A stretch of 64,000 nt of DNA from BOG-994 sp049514215 (GCA_049514215.1 JBEKVI010000007.1:45746-109745), one strand, 5' to 3'; counted from the stretch's first letter, positions 26,161 through 35,436 are shown. Made by a program: numbers and translations. Notes: a model not told the origin generated them from the letters alone.

Positions 26161-29100
26161 CGTCGCGGCTTGCGATGAAGCCAAGTCAAGAACGATCTCC
26201 ACCAAGTCGCCCCCGCGCCGCCCGAGTTTGACGCCTGGCGTCCCAGCGCATCGAAGAGTTGGCGAAGGACGATCTTCGCTGCGCCTTCGAGCATGCGGGA
26301 GCCGACTGCCGCGACCTTGCCCGATATTTCGACTTCATAGTCGTAGTGAAGGCGGGTTCCAGCGTCTTCAGCGGCCAGTTCGATTACGCCGGTACCACGG
26401 GCGGTCCCCAGGGCAGAGTTGCCCAAGCCTGACAGGCGCAAGTGAGTGGGCGGTACGAGCTCCGATAGTTCGATTTGGGCATCGTAGCGCGCCCTGATTG
26501 GGCCTACTCCCAAAGTGACATCCGCCCTGAAGCGATTTTCGCCAAGCCGCTCCAGGGCGTGGCAACCCGGCACAACCTTGGCCAGCTCCACGGGATCGAG
26601 CAGAGTCGCATAGAGCGCTTCGGGTGTCGCGCTTAAATGCAGATCCCCTCGGGCGGACAAGACGCGCTGACCCCGTTGCCCGGGCGAAGGGGCTGATGCC
26701 GGGCGGGCATTCGAGGACGAGGGCGGATCGTCGAAGCCGACAAGCGTCATGACTTTTGCCGGTGTTAATGGCAATCGGATGTCTGCGGCGGACAGGGCAT
26801 CTGCGACAGCATTGGCAATGCAGGCAGGCGTGCTCATGTTGTTTCCCTCGCCCAGTCCCTTGGCGCCTAAGGGGGTGAACGGGGACGGCGTCTCGCGGTG
26901 GATGATGATCGGATCGGGTACCTCGCATGTCGTGGGGATCAGGTAGTCGGCCAGAGTGCCCGAGCGGAAACTGCCGTCGCCACCGTAGCGCAGCTCTTCC
27001 ATGAGTGCGGCACCAAGGCCCTGCGCGAATCCACCGCGGATCTGGCCGTCCGCTAAGGCCGGATTCAAAAGCGTTCCCGCGTCGTGCGTGGTGACGTAGC
27101 GATCAATGCGAATCCGACCCGTCGAGCGATCGACTTCGAGAGCACACATGTCGAACACGAAGCCGTAGGCAGCCGAGGTATTGATCCGGTCGGAGTCGTC
27201 AGGCGCCTCCATGTTCGGCGGTGACCAGAACACGGTTTCGCGAAGCCCGGGCTCTTCGCCCGACGGCAGAAGCTGAGGCGACCAGTGCGGCGCGTTACTG
27301 GCGAAGCGTGTAAAGGCCACCCCTTTCTCGGGTGCGCCGTATGCAAAGATTCGACCTTTTTCGAAGCGCACATCCGTGGTGGAACAGGCGAACTGCGACG
27401 CTGCAATGCGCGCGAGCTTGTCCCGAACACGCCGGGCCGCCAGATGAACCGTTCCCGCGACGGCGCCGGCGAAGCGGCTCGAATAGTTTCCCGAGGCAAC
27501 CGACCAGGCGTCTTTGTGCGTGTCGAATTCGACGTTCACCGTCACATCGGTCGGCTCCAAGCCGAGCACATCGGCGACGACCTGAGCACACACTGTCATG
27601 TGGCCCTGGCCGGCAGGGGTGGAGGCGACCGTCACGACGACCCCACCCAGGAGGTCCACACTGACCGTTGCACTGGCGATGGCTCCGTTTTTCGGTCCCG
27701 CCTTTTGCCTTGCTTCGGGCGTAAGTACGGTCGTGATGTACCCCATGTTGGAGATGGAAGGCTCGACGATCGCGGCGAAACCGATGCCGTAAAGCCTCCC
27801 CTCGTTCCGCGCCTGGGCGCGACGGTCCGCCAGTTCCTGGTATGCGCCCTCAACCAGACTGTGTTCGAGCGCCGCGGTATAGTCGCCCGAGTCGAGGAGG
27901 GCCCCGGCTGCTGCACGATACGGAAAGGCCGTCGCAGGAACGAAATTGCGTCGATAGACCTCGATCGGATCGAGTTTGAGTTCGATCGCGATGCGTTGCA
28001 TGAGCCGTTCCAGCGGAAAATAGACCTGGGGCCCGCCGAATCCGCGAACCAGTCCGGTGGGCGTCTTGTTGGTCAACGCCACGCGGTTTCGAACCGCGAG
28101 ATTCGGAATGTCATACGCGCCGGTGAGGCAGCCATGCATTCTGTAGAAGGTCGCAGGCTCAGGTGCCCGTAGATAAGCCCCACAGTCCTCGATCTGATCA
28201 TACGAAAGCGCGAGAATGCGTCCGTCCGATTCGACGGCGGCCTTGAGCGTCGAAAGGCGCGCCGTGGCGGAAGTGGCGGCGACCAGGTGCTCCAGGCGAT
28301 CCTCGACCCATTTCACTGGTGCGCCCGCCTTTCGGGAGGCGAGGCACATGAGGACAATGTAAGGAAAGACCGCCTGTTTGACCCCAAAGCTGCCCCCGGA
28401 GTCGCGTGGCGATTTGTGACGCAACCGGTGAGACGGTACGTTAAGCGCCATGGCCATGACCGCATGCAGCGAAAACGGCCCCATGAAATTCGAGGTGACT
28501 TCGTAACCCTCGGCTCCGAGATATTCCGCAATGACGACACCGCACTCGATGGGTGTGCACGAATTACGCGGATAGGACGTGGTCACGCTCACCTGATGCG
28601 CCGCCGCAGCGAATGCACTGTCCGGATCGCCATAGCGAAAGGTCCGATCGCTGACCACATTGGTGCCGACTGCGGAGTGCAGCAGGGGCGCCGTCGCGGC
28701 CAATGCGGCTTCGAGCGATACCACAGGCTCTAGCGGCCGATATTCGACTTTAATCAGGTCTAAAGCGTCCTCTGCGAGCGCCCGGCTCTCGGCAAGCACG
28801 ACCGCGACGGGCTCGCCGACGTAGCGCGCTTTGTCCAGAGCCATCGACCACTGTTCCATCGGTGCTTTGACACCGACGACAAACGGTCGTGACCAGGGCC
28901 GCAGGTCCTCGCCCGTGAGGACGGCGCGCACACCTCGGGCGCTCAGCGCCAAGTGCACGTCAATGGAAGCGATCTCGGCGTGGGCGTGGGGCGATCGCAG
29001 GACGGCCGCGTGTAGAGTGCCGGGCCGCACCGCAAGGTCATCCGCGTAGCGCCCCCGTCCGCTAAGGAGGGCCGAATCTTCCAGCCTCTCCATGGCGCGT

Positions 29101-29174
29101 CCGACATGGCGGGCGTCGTGGCGCAACGCTTTGTCTGAAGGGCTGGACAAATCCGCCTCGACGGCTCGATTCAT
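26157..29174 (-). CDS. hmfA: Mo-hydroxylase large subunit fused to a CoxG-like domain (HmfA-like furoyl-CoA dehydrogenase)
   Basis: 1005 residues. Residues 20-800 are a molybdopterin-binding large subunit of the xanthine oxidase family (GRAMERLEDSALLSGRGRY, KSPRDSGGSFGVKQ, VRGFGGPQVYFPLERLM, PLGAKGLGEGNN). The active-site loop lacks the AYRCSFR of form I CO dehydrogenase. Residues 832-1005 form an appended SRPBCC/CoxG-like domain ending in an amphipathic, membrane-seeking tail (TWWRSFLTWLHRKPRR). In CO dehydrogenase systems CoxG is a separate protein that links the enzyme to the membrane and its quinone. The gene overlaps UbiX by four bases. Its substrate is inferred to be 2-furoyl-CoA from context. 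Confidence 0.87.
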   Translation of the reverse strand: MNRAVEADLSSPSDKALRHDARHVGRAMERLEDSALLSGRGRYADDLAVRPGTLHAAVLRSPHAHAEIASIDVHLALSARGVRAVLTGEDLRPWSRPFVVGVKAPMEQWSMALDKARYVGEPVAVVLAESRALAEDALDLIKVEYRPLEPVVSLEAALAATAPLLHSAVGTNVVSDRTFRYGDPDSAFAAAAHQVSVTTSYPRNSCTPIECGVVIAEYLGAEGYEVTSNFMGPFSLHAVMAMALNVPSHRLRHKSPRDSGGSFGVKQAVFPYIVLMCLASRKAGAPVKWVEDRLEHLVAATSATARLSTLKAAVESDGRILALSYDQIEDCGAYLRAPEPATFYRMHGCLTGAYDIPNLAVRNRVALTNKTPTGLVRGFGGPQVYFPLERLMQRIAIELKLDPIEVYRRNFVPATAFPYRAAAGALLDSGDYTAALEHSLVEGAYQELADRRAQARNEGRLYGIGFAAIVEPSISNMGYITTVLTPEARQKAGPKNGAIASATVSVDLLGGVVVTVASTPAGQGHMTVCAQVVADVLGLEPTDVTVNVEFDTHKDAWSVASGNYSSRFAGAVAGTVHLAARRVRDKLARIAASQFACSTTDVRFEKGRIFAYGAPEKGVAFTRFASNAPHWSPQLLPSGEEPGLRETVFWSPPNMEAPDDSDRINTSAAYGFVFDMCALEVDRSTGRIRIDRYVTTHDAGTLLNPALADGQIRGGFAQGLGAALMEELRYGGDGSFRSGTLADYLIPTTCEVPDPIIIHRETPSPFTPLGAKGLGEGNNMSTPACIANAVADALSAADIRLPLTPAKVMTLVGFDDPPSSSNARPASAPSPGQRGQRVLSARGDLHLSATPEALYATLLDPVELAKVVPGCHALERLGENRFRADVTLGVGPIRARYDAQIELSELVPPTHLRLSGLGNSALGTARGTGVIELAAEDAGTRLHYDYEVEISGKVAAVGSRMLEGAAKIVLRQLFDALGRQASNSGGAGATWWRSFLTWLHRKPRR

Positions 29175-29791
29175 GGGCGCCCTTCGAATTCGTCCCTGGT
29201 CGCCGTCAGATCGTCTCCGATGCCCTGCCAGCGCTTGGAGATCTCCGCGTGATCGATGGCAAGCAGATCGAGAATGCGCCCGACCATGTGGCGAACCACA
29301 TCATCTAGGCTTTGTGGGTGCGCGTAGAACGCAGGAACGGGCGGCATGATGATTCCACCCATCTCCGTGACCGCCGTCATATTGCGCAAGTGCGCGAGAT
29401 TCAAAGGTGTCTCGCGCGCAACCAGCACGAGTCGACGTCTCTCCTTCAGAACGACGTCGGCGGCACGCGTGAGTAGGTTGTCCGAAAGGCCGTGCGCGAT
29501 GCACGCCAATGTCTTCATGGAGCACGGAGCAACAACCATTCCGGCAGTCACAAAGGAGCCGCTGGCCAGGGAAGCACCAATGGACCGGATACTGTGACTG
29601 ACGTCTGCAAGGGCTTCTAGCTCCGAGCGCGACAGACCCAGTTCCTGGTTCGCCGTCAAGATGCCCGATGCAGACGCGACAAGGTGCGATTCGACGTCGC
29701 CCAGACGGCGTAAAGCCTCGAGCAAGCGCACACCGATCACCGCACCGCTAGCGCCTGTAATTCCCACGATGATGCGCCGCTTACTTGCCAC
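29171..29791 (-). CDS. hmfG: UbiX-like flavin prenyltransferase (HmfG-like)
   Basis: 206-residue flavoprotein of the UbiX/Pad1 family: IIVGITGASGAVIGVRLLEAL at the N-terminus, MVVAPCSMKTLACIAHGLSDNLLTRAADV in the middle and RRLVLVARETPLNLAHLRNM near the C-terminus. UbiX makes prenylated FMN, the cofactor of UbiD decarboxylases. It starts two bases after the UbiD-like gene, so it supplies that enzyme with cofactor. The pair corresponds to HmfFG in the HMF pathway. Confidence 0.92.
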   Translation of the reverse strand: MASKRRIIVGITGASGAVIGVRLLEALRRLGDVESHLVASASGILTANQELGLSRSELEALADVSHSIRSIGASLASGSFVTAGMVVAPCSMKTLACIAHGLSDNLLTRAADVVLKERRRLVLVARETPLNLAHLRNMTAVTEMGGIIMPPVPAFYAHPQSLDDVVRHMVGRILDLLAIDHAEISKRWQGIGDDLTATRDEFEGRP

Positions 29792-29793
29792 TG

Positions 29794-31272
29794 TTAGGGT
29801 CCTTCGCCGAGGTAGGCGCTCACATCAAAACTGTCGGCAGCGAGCAGGTGCTCCAGATGGACCCGGTCTTCACCGGGGATACACACCCGGGTGAAAACGT
29901 GCGCCTCGTAGGAGATCGGCTTTGTCGCGTCGAGCCCCATCTTGGCACTGATGCCTTGCTCGTGCGCGGGAATCTGGTCTGCCGGCCCGGACTGTGCCAC
30001 CGTGGTCGAGGGGTCGAGCGAGGAGCCTTGCGCGCCCGAGATGACGACAAGATCGCGATCAGCCTGAAAGCGCGTGGCAACCGCCCATTCGACTTCCTCC
30101 GGATCGTGAATGTCGACATCGGTATCGACCACGATCACCTGTTTGATGTCGTAGTGCGCGCCGAAGGCGCACAAGATGACGTTTTTCGCTTCTCCTTCGC
30201 GCTGTTTTCGAAACTGCACGTAGAGATGGTAGCGGCAGACACCACCCACGGAAAGATGCACGTCGATCACACCCGGGTGGCTGCGCTGCAGATGGGCCAA
30301 CAGCGTCGCCTCGCGCGGTATTGCGCCTAACAACAGGTGTTCCATTTCCGCTGGAACGATGGTGTGATAGATCGGCTGCTTGCGATGGGTGACTAGGTCC
30401 ACCTGAATGACCTCGCGCGCTTCGCGGGCACTGTAATACTTGGGAAACTCGCCAAACGGGCCCTCGGGCGTGCGAATGCCGGGAAGGATTCGGCCTTCGA
30501 TCACGATCTCGGCATAGGCCGGGACGCGGACATCGTTGGTCAGGCACTTGGCCACGGGCAGCGCTGTGCCATGCAAAGCTCCTGCGACCTCCAATTCGTC
30601 GTGATCAATGGGCGTAATTGCCTGCGACGCGAGCATGGTCAGCGGGTCGACTCCGATGGCGATGGCGATGGGTAGCGCCTCCCCCGCCGCTTCGGCCGCG
30701 CGGAAATAGGCGTGAAGGTGACGCGGGAGCATCAGTATCGCGAGCCGGTCGGCAGAGTGAACCTGGATTCGGTTGATCGAGACGTTCTGAACGCCGGTGT
30801 GTGGATTGCGCGCGATGACCAAACCCGCCGTGATATAGGGTCCGCTGTCGTGCTCACTGTGTGTGGGTATCGGCAGGAGCCGTCGCAGATCGATTGCATG
30901 GCGATGGACGATCTCCTGGCAGGGTGCGGAGAGCTCATCCCAGTAACGCACGGGAATCGGCTGATCCACGGCGTCGCGAAACCGCGCCAGAAGGGCGGTT
31001 TCATCCACACCGAGCGCCTCGGCCAGCCATTGCCGACGGGACAAGATGCCGCTGACGACCGGCACGGAATGGCCGCCGGCCCTTAAGAAGAGCGAGGCCT
31101 TTTTGCCATCCAGTGCTTTGGCGACCGCCGCAAGCTCATGCTCTAGCGCGACGGGTTTATCAATGACTGCAAGACGACTCGAGGACGCGAGCCGGCTAAG
31201 CCACGTGCGTAGGGTGAAAGGCGAACCGGTATCACTCGAAATCTTCGCGGTGCCCTCGACAGACTGATCCAT
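29794..31272 (-). CDS. hmfF: UbiD-family prFMN decarboxylase (HmfF-like, furan-2,5-dicarboxylate decarboxylase)
   Basis: 492-residue UbiD-family protein. Family motifs include NPHTGVQNVSINRIQVH (metal/prFMN region), PEGPFGEFPKYY with the conserved Glu residues, and AHYDIKQVIVVDTDVDIHDPEEVEWAVATRFQADRD. The ATG at 31272 has AAGGAG four bases upstream; 11 extra codons upstream are rejected. HmfF of Cupriavidus decarboxylates 2,5-furandicarboxylate to 2-furoate. It is the first gene of the operon, divergent from a LysR gene. UbiD enzymes on other heteroaromatic acids are the alternative. Confidence 0.88.
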   Translation of the reverse strand: MDQSVEGTAKISSDTGSPFTLRTWLSRLASSSRLAVIDKPVALEHELAAVAKALDGKKASLFLRAGGHSVPVVSGILSRRQWLAEALGVDETALLARFRDAVDQPIPVRYWDELSAPCQEIVHRHAIDLRRLLPIPTHSEHDSGPYITAGLVIARNPHTGVQNVSINRIQVHSADRLAILMLPRHLHAYFRAAEAAGEALPIAIAIGVDPLTMLASQAITPIDHDELEVAGALHGTALPVAKCLTNDVRVPAYAEIVIEGRILPGIRTPEGPFGEFPKYYSAREAREVIQVDLVTHRKQPIYHTIVPAEMEHLLLGAIPREATLLAHLQRSHPGVIDVHLSVGGVCRYHLYVQFRKQREGEAKNVILCAFGAHYDIKQVIVVDTDVDIHDPEEVEWAVATRFQADRDLVVISGAQGSSLDPSTTVAQSGPADQIPAHEQGISAKMGLDATKPISYEAHVFTRVCIPGEDRVHLEHLLAADSFDVSAYLGEGP

Positions 31273-31568
31273 CGCTCCTTGATCCACGCGAACGGGTCGC
31301 AGCACTCAGGTCGACCGACCCGGCCTCGACCATACGACGCTTTGGAAGAGCGTACCGCGGACGCTTCATAAGCGGTAATAGACTTTTTTGATGAATTCCA
31401 TCACTGGAAATGATAGGGCAATGGGCTGACCAATGTTGCGTTGCGCCACGGTGTTACGGCAACGATTGCCCGATGGGGGTCGGAGAAAACTGCCAGAACG
31501 GTCGAGCAAATCCGATGATGGGGTATTAGTAATCTATTATTATTTGTGATGGGTGAGTTGGAAAAAGC
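31273..31568. promoter_or_regulatory. Divergent promoter region between hmfF and the LysR gene
   Basis: A 296-base AT-richer region between divergent genes. It contains TTCCA at 31396-31400 and TGGAA at 31405-31409, a 14-base interrupted palindrome, beside a T run. Closer to the LysR start is the AT-rich TATTAGTAATCTATTATT (about 31524-31541). Either could hold a LysR-type T-N11-A site; the sequence does not decide which. Confidence 0.4.
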
Positions 31569-32477
31569 ATGGACCTAAAGCAAATTCACTACTTCATTGC
31601 GCTTTTCGAACACGGGTCCGTGACCCGGGCCGCAAAGCGTCTGAATATCGTTCAACCGGCATTGAGCATGCAAATCGCCAAGCTCGAGGAGGAATTGCAG
31701 CAGCAATTGTTTGAGCGAGTTCCCCACGGCATGGCGCCCACCGCCGCCGGCCGGATGATGTACCGGCTCTTTCTACCCATCGTGCGCGACATCGACCACG
31801 CGCGCGACCAGTTGGTCCAGCGCGACGAGATGGGCGCGGGCACGATTGCGCTGGGTTTAATTGCCTCAGTGACTGAGAGCGTACTGGCCGATTCTCTCTC
31901 ACGCTTTAACGCGCGTTATCCACAGATGGAAGTCACCATCTCCGATGGATATAGCGCAACTCTGATCGACTGGGTGGCGGGAGGTCAACTCGATGTCGCG
32001 ATCGTGAATCGACCACGGGCGCGTATGGCACTGCTATCGGAGCTCATTCTTGATGAGGAGATGGTCCTCGCGACGGGAACCGCGCAGGGTCCCGTTCTGC
32101 CTCCGACCATTGAACTCGCGCGACTACAGGAACTCGATCTGGTTCTGCCCTCAAAACGACACGGCCTCAGGGGCGTTCTTGACGCTGCGGCGCAGCATGC
32201 CGACGTGATCCTGCATCCCAAAGTCGAGATTGACCTGCTTGGCACCATCGTGGATTTCGTTGCCGCGACACGATTTGCGACAGTGCTTCCACGCATCGCA
32301 GTGCAGCGCGCCTTGGTCAACGGCAGCGTGCTCGTGACGCCTATACTGGCCCCGCGCATCGTGCGACAGATCGTCCGGATCCACCACCCCAGACGACCGT
32401 TGAACCGGGTCACAACCGCGCTCGTTGAGATGATCGGTGCGGAGATCCGCCGGGTATCCGAGGCCACGATGAGCTAG
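31569..32477 (+). CDS. LysR-family regulator of the furan cluster (HmfR-like)
   Basis: 302-residue LysR-type regulator. The HTH at residues 1-62 is clear (MDLKQIHYFIALFEHGSVTRAAKRLNIVQ and PALSMQIAKLEEEL), followed by a substrate-binding domain with FNARYPQMEVTISDG. It is divergent from hmfF, the usual LTTR layout. It should activate the hmf operon in response to a furan acid and repress itself. The hmf role is inferred from position, as Cupriavidus hmf clusters also carry LysR regulators. Confidence 0.88.
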   Translation: MDLKQIHYFIALFEHGSVTRAAKRLNIVQPALSMQIAKLEEELQQQLFERVPHGMAPTAAGRMMYRLFLPIVRDIDHARDQLVQRDEMGAGTIALGLIASVTESVLADSLSRFNARYPQMEVTISDGYSATLIDWVAGGQLDVAIVNRPRARMALLSELILDEEMVLATGTAQGPVLPPTIELARLQELDLVLPSKRHGLRGVLDAAAQHADVILHPKVEIDLLGTIVDFVAATRFATVLPRIAVQRALVNGSVLVTPILAPRIVRQIVRIHHPRRPLNRVTTALVEMIGAEIRRVSEATMS

Positions 32478-32510
32478 CCGGACGCCCCCGGTTTCCGTCA
32501 AAATTCAAAG

Positions 32511-33524
32511 CTAGGGCAGGGGAACCTCGCCGAGAATCTCGGATTCATAGACGTGCAACGCGGGAACTCCTCCGGTATGCAAGAACAACACGTCTTCGTC
32601 GCGCCCGAAATGGCCGCGGCGCGACAGTCCGATTAAGCCTGCCATGGATTTTCCCGTGTACACCGGATCCAGCAGAATGGCCTCGGTCCGGGCGAGAAGC
32701 AATACGGCCTCGACCATCGCAGCGTTCGGCACAGAATATTTGGGGCGCCACCAGTCCCCAAAAGTCACAACCGCGGATTCCGGCACCGAGATCCCGACCC
32801 CCAAGAGGTCGAGAACGGCCTGCGCCTCCTTTCGGACCAGGGGATTCTGATCCGAGGGGTCCCGGCTCACGCCAATGCCGAGGATGGGGATGTTCACGTT
32901 GTTGCCGAGAAATCCCGCGAGAAGTCCACCGTGAGTCCCCGAGCTTCCCGAACCGACGACGAGGTGACGTATCGAGACGCCCTGCTCGAAAAACTGCTCT
33001 TGGAGTTCTTGGGCACAGGCCACGTAGCCCAGGCCTCCGACCGCGTTTGAGCCACCACCCGGGATGATGTAGGGCTTGGCTCCCGAGTCAGCCAGGCGCG
33101 TGGCGAGCTTCGCCATGGCCTCGGCCATGTCGGTCCCGGCCGCGACGACCGTGAGGCTATCGACGCCGAGCAATTTGAACAGGAAGTTGTTGCCGCTCGC
33201 GTTGACGCGATACGAGCCGGCGACCCGTTCCTCAATGACGAAATGGCAACGCAAACCTTCCTTGACCGCCGCAGCAAGCGTGAGGCGGCAGTGGTTCGAT
33301 TGGGGAGCACCGCACGTGATGAGCGTGTCCGCTCCTTGGCTTAAGGCCTCGCCGATCAGGAATTCGAGCTTGCGGGTCTTGTTCCCGCCTGGCGTGAGCC
33401 CGAGCATATCGTCGCGCTTGATCCAGACTCGCGGCCCTCCCAAGGCTTCGGTGAAGCGAGGGAGAAACTCCAAGGCCGTGTGCCCGCTGGTATAGCGCCG
33501 TCGGGGAAATCGGGACAAATCCAT
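32511..33524 (-). CDS. D-cysteine desulfhydrase/L-cysteate sulfo-lyase family PLP enzyme
   Basis: 337-residue fold-type II PLP enzyme of the ACC deaminase/DcyD family. The PLP lysine is K49 in GGNKTRKLEFL. GAPQSNHCRLTLAAAV, IIPGGGSNAVGGLGYV and the PLP phosphate loop VVGSGSSGTHGGLLAG are family motifs. The chosen ATG is at 33524; the longer frame to 33626 is unlike the family. DcyD gives pyruvate, H2S and ammonia from D-cysteine; CuyA gives pyruvate, sulfite and ammonia from L-cysteate. An anion exporter gene nearby favours a sulfur-acid substrate, but sequence alone does not decide. Confidence 0.85.
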   Translation of the reverse strand: MDLSRFPRRRYTSGHTALEFLPRFTEALGGPRVWIKRDDMLGLTPGGNKTRKLEFLIGEALSQGADTLITCGAPQSNHCRLTLAAAVKEGLRCHFVIEERVAGSYRVNASGNNFLFKLLGVDSLTVVAAGTDMAEAMAKLATRLADSGAKPYIIPGGGSNAVGGLGYVACAQELQEQFFEQGVSIRHLVVGSGSSGTHGGLLAGFLGNNVNIPILGIGVSRDPSDQNPLVRKEAQAVLDLLGVGISVPESAVVTFGDWWRPKYSVPNAAMVEAVLLLARTEAILLDPVYTGKSMAGLIGLSRRGHFGRDEDVLFLHTGGVPALHVYESEILGEVPLP

Positions 33525-33705
33525 GCAGGGGCTCCAGCATTTCGAGTGATGACGACCGTGCGAGAGACAATGCGGGCCCTTGGCCGGTCTTGTGCCGCGT
33601 CGAACCCGATCGGGGCCCACCGTCACGGTGGAATTCTATAGGCAACCCACTGGGGTCGGCCAATCCCTCTTGAACAGACTTGAAGACTTGGTCTGCAGCG
33701 ACAAG

Positions 33706-33945
33706 CTAAACGTCTTCGATAGGATGTCTCGCCAGAAACTGCGAGCAGAACGATCCCGAGGTCAAGTAGCGTTGGTGGAGGCCGCAAAGACCGTCGGCCC
33801 AACGCACCGCGGCGTAGCCTGAACTCAGGCTGCGAAGGCCCGGAACCGCTTGCTCAAGGAAAGCGGGATCATTCATAAAATGCTGGCACCCCCCGCAATG
33901 TGCGCTGACGTCTGTGGTCACGTTCGTCGAAGACTGCGCCGGCAT
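33706..33945 (-). CDS. Small four-cysteine protein downstream of the YeiH-type exporter
   Basis: 79-residue soluble protein beginning MPAQSSTNVT, five bases after the exporter stop. Cysteines at 17 and 20 (CGGCQHF), 54 (GLCGLHQRY) and 67 (SFCSQF) form a CxxC...C...C set suited to Zn or Fe binding. I do not recognise a named family. The tight link with the exporter gene suggests co-translation. It is an open frame within a longer out-of-context frame; the start was set by spacing and by the cysteine-rich segment. Confidence 0.6.
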   Translation of the reverse strand: MPAQSSTNVTTDVSAHCGGCQHFMNDPAFLEQAVPGLRSLSSGYAAVRWADGLCGLHQRYLTSGSFCSQFLARHPIEDV

Positions 33946-33950
33946 CGCGT

Positions 33951-35348
33951 CTAGTTTCCGAGGTTCTTCCAATGGTCCACGAAAACCTGTGTCGAAAGCA
34001 CGAAACCTAGGACGACATTGACGACGACGCCTGCGGTGAAGGCCCAAAAGGGCTTGCCGCCCGCGTCGGAAAGCTGGCGAACGCGCGTGGTCAGCCCGAT
34101 GCTCAGGAAGCAGAAAATGAAGGCCCAGGTCCGAAGATTTTTCAGGGGGCCAACCAGCTGGGGATTGACGACTTTGTTGAAATCGACAAGCGCCGTGCCC
34201 GATGTGACCCAGGTGATGATGGCGGAGGCGACCAGAAAGCCGAGGACGAACTTTGGAAAGCGTCCCCAGATCTGCCGCGCGTCGGCAGGCGTCTTGACTC
34301 CGTCGCTCTCCCACCGCGTGGTGGCGATGAAAGCGAGTACGAACGCCCAGATGCCAATCCAGGCATCGCGTCCAATGACCTTCATGAGTGTGAATGCGTT
34401 CACGGCGGCCTCGGGTGTTCCCGAGATCCCCGCGACATGGCCTGCGTAGCCGCTATAGGTCTGCGCGGCGGCGAACCCGGCTGCGTCGGCGAACTCCGAA
34501 GTCCCGATCCAGGCGCCAGCGACCCCGGTGGGAAGCCCCAATTCGCGGGAAATCAAGGGCAGCAGGAAGATCATGACGATCGCCCACAGAATCACCAGCG
34601 TGATGGCAATTGGCGCGTGCTCGCGCTTGGCGCCCACGGCTCCGGCAATCGCGATGGCGCCGGAGACGCCGCAGACCGCACCTCCAACTCCCAGAACAGC
34701 GCATAGGCGACGATCTAGGCCCAGTTTTCTAGCCACGAAAAAGATCACGCCAAATGTCGCAAGGGAGACAATGCTTGCCTGCACGATCGCAACCGGACCC
34801 GCCCAAGCAATTAAGGTGAACGGGAGGGTTGCGCCCAGCAGCACGATCCCAATTTTCACGTAGTACTCGACCCTAAATCCGCTATCCAACCAGCGAGGCA
34901 GGCCAAAAAGGTTCGAGACAATGAGTCCAAGCACGAGCGCCACTAGTGGCGGCTCAAGGTTGTAGTAGCTGGCCTTGTCCCATTGGCCAAGCGTGAATAT
35001 GGCGATCGAGACGACGTAGAGGAGCGTGAAGGATCCCAGGAAATCGGCGACCTTGATGCCAAGGAAAAAGGCACTGACCGAAAACAGCAGCGCAAAGACC
35101 GCGTAGAGGGCCAAGTACTGCAACCACTGCCCCCCCAACTGTCCTGGCAAATCCCCGGGATTGCTCCACTTGGCCGGAGTGACGGCAAGCCACTTGATGC
35201 TTGCGCCGCTCTCGAAGAAAAGCGTCCCCACAATCACGAATCCGACCCCGATCACAATGGCCCACCAATCCTCTGTTTTGAAGAGGCCAGGCAGGGCTAC
35301 TGATGTGGGCGCTGCTAGGGGACTGTCTGCCGCCAGTTTCGTCGTCAT
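33951..35348 (-). CDS. YeiH-family (UPF0324) putative sulfate/anion exporter
   Basis: 465-residue membrane protein with about 11-12 hydrophobic segments. Motifs of the putative sulfate exporter family include VEYYVKIGIVLLGATLPFTLI, GVGGAVCGVSGAIAIAGAVGA and EAAVNAFTLMKVIGRDAWIG. It is longer than E. coli YeiH (349 aa) through an extended N-terminal third. The ATG at 35348 starts MTTKLAAD; the 23-codon extension is rejected. The neighbouring desulfhydrase-type enzyme and four-cysteine protein suggest export of sulfite or sulfate from desulfonation. This is inference. Confidence 0.8.
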   Translation of the reverse strand: MTTKLAADSPLAAPTSVALPGLFKTEDWWAIVIGVGFVIVGTLFFESGASIKWLAVTPAKWSNPGDLPGQLGGQWLQYLALYAVFALLFSVSAFFLGIKVADFLGSFTLLYVVSIAIFTLGQWDKASYYNLEPPLVALVLGLIVSNLFGLPRWLDSGFRVEYYVKIGIVLLGATLPFTLIAWAGPVAIVQASIVSLATFGVIFFVARKLGLDRRLCAVLGVGGAVCGVSGAIAIAGAVGAKREHAPIAITLVILWAIVMIFLLPLISRELGLPTGVAGAWIGTSEFADAAGFAAAQTYSGYAGHVAGISGTPEAAVNAFTLMKVIGRDAWIGIWAFVLAFIATTRWESDGVKTPADARQIWGRFPKFVLGFLVASAIITWVTSGTALVDFNKVVNPQLVGPLKNLRTWAFIFCFLSIGLTTRVRQLSDAGGKPFWAFTAGVVVNVVLGFVLSTQVFVDHWKNLGN

Positions 35349-35436
35349 CGATCGGGCTCCGAGGTGAGCTCGCGCTCTTGGGCACGCCAGATTAATGCAC
35401 GCGCGCCCAGAATCCAACGATTGAGGGGCGATACCG

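Noticed and set aside
26157..29174. HmfA large subunit as a CO dehydrogenase
   Set aside because: It lacks the AYRCSFR loop and is linked to a CoA ligase and UbiD/UbiX genes, fitting furoyl-CoA dehydrogenase.
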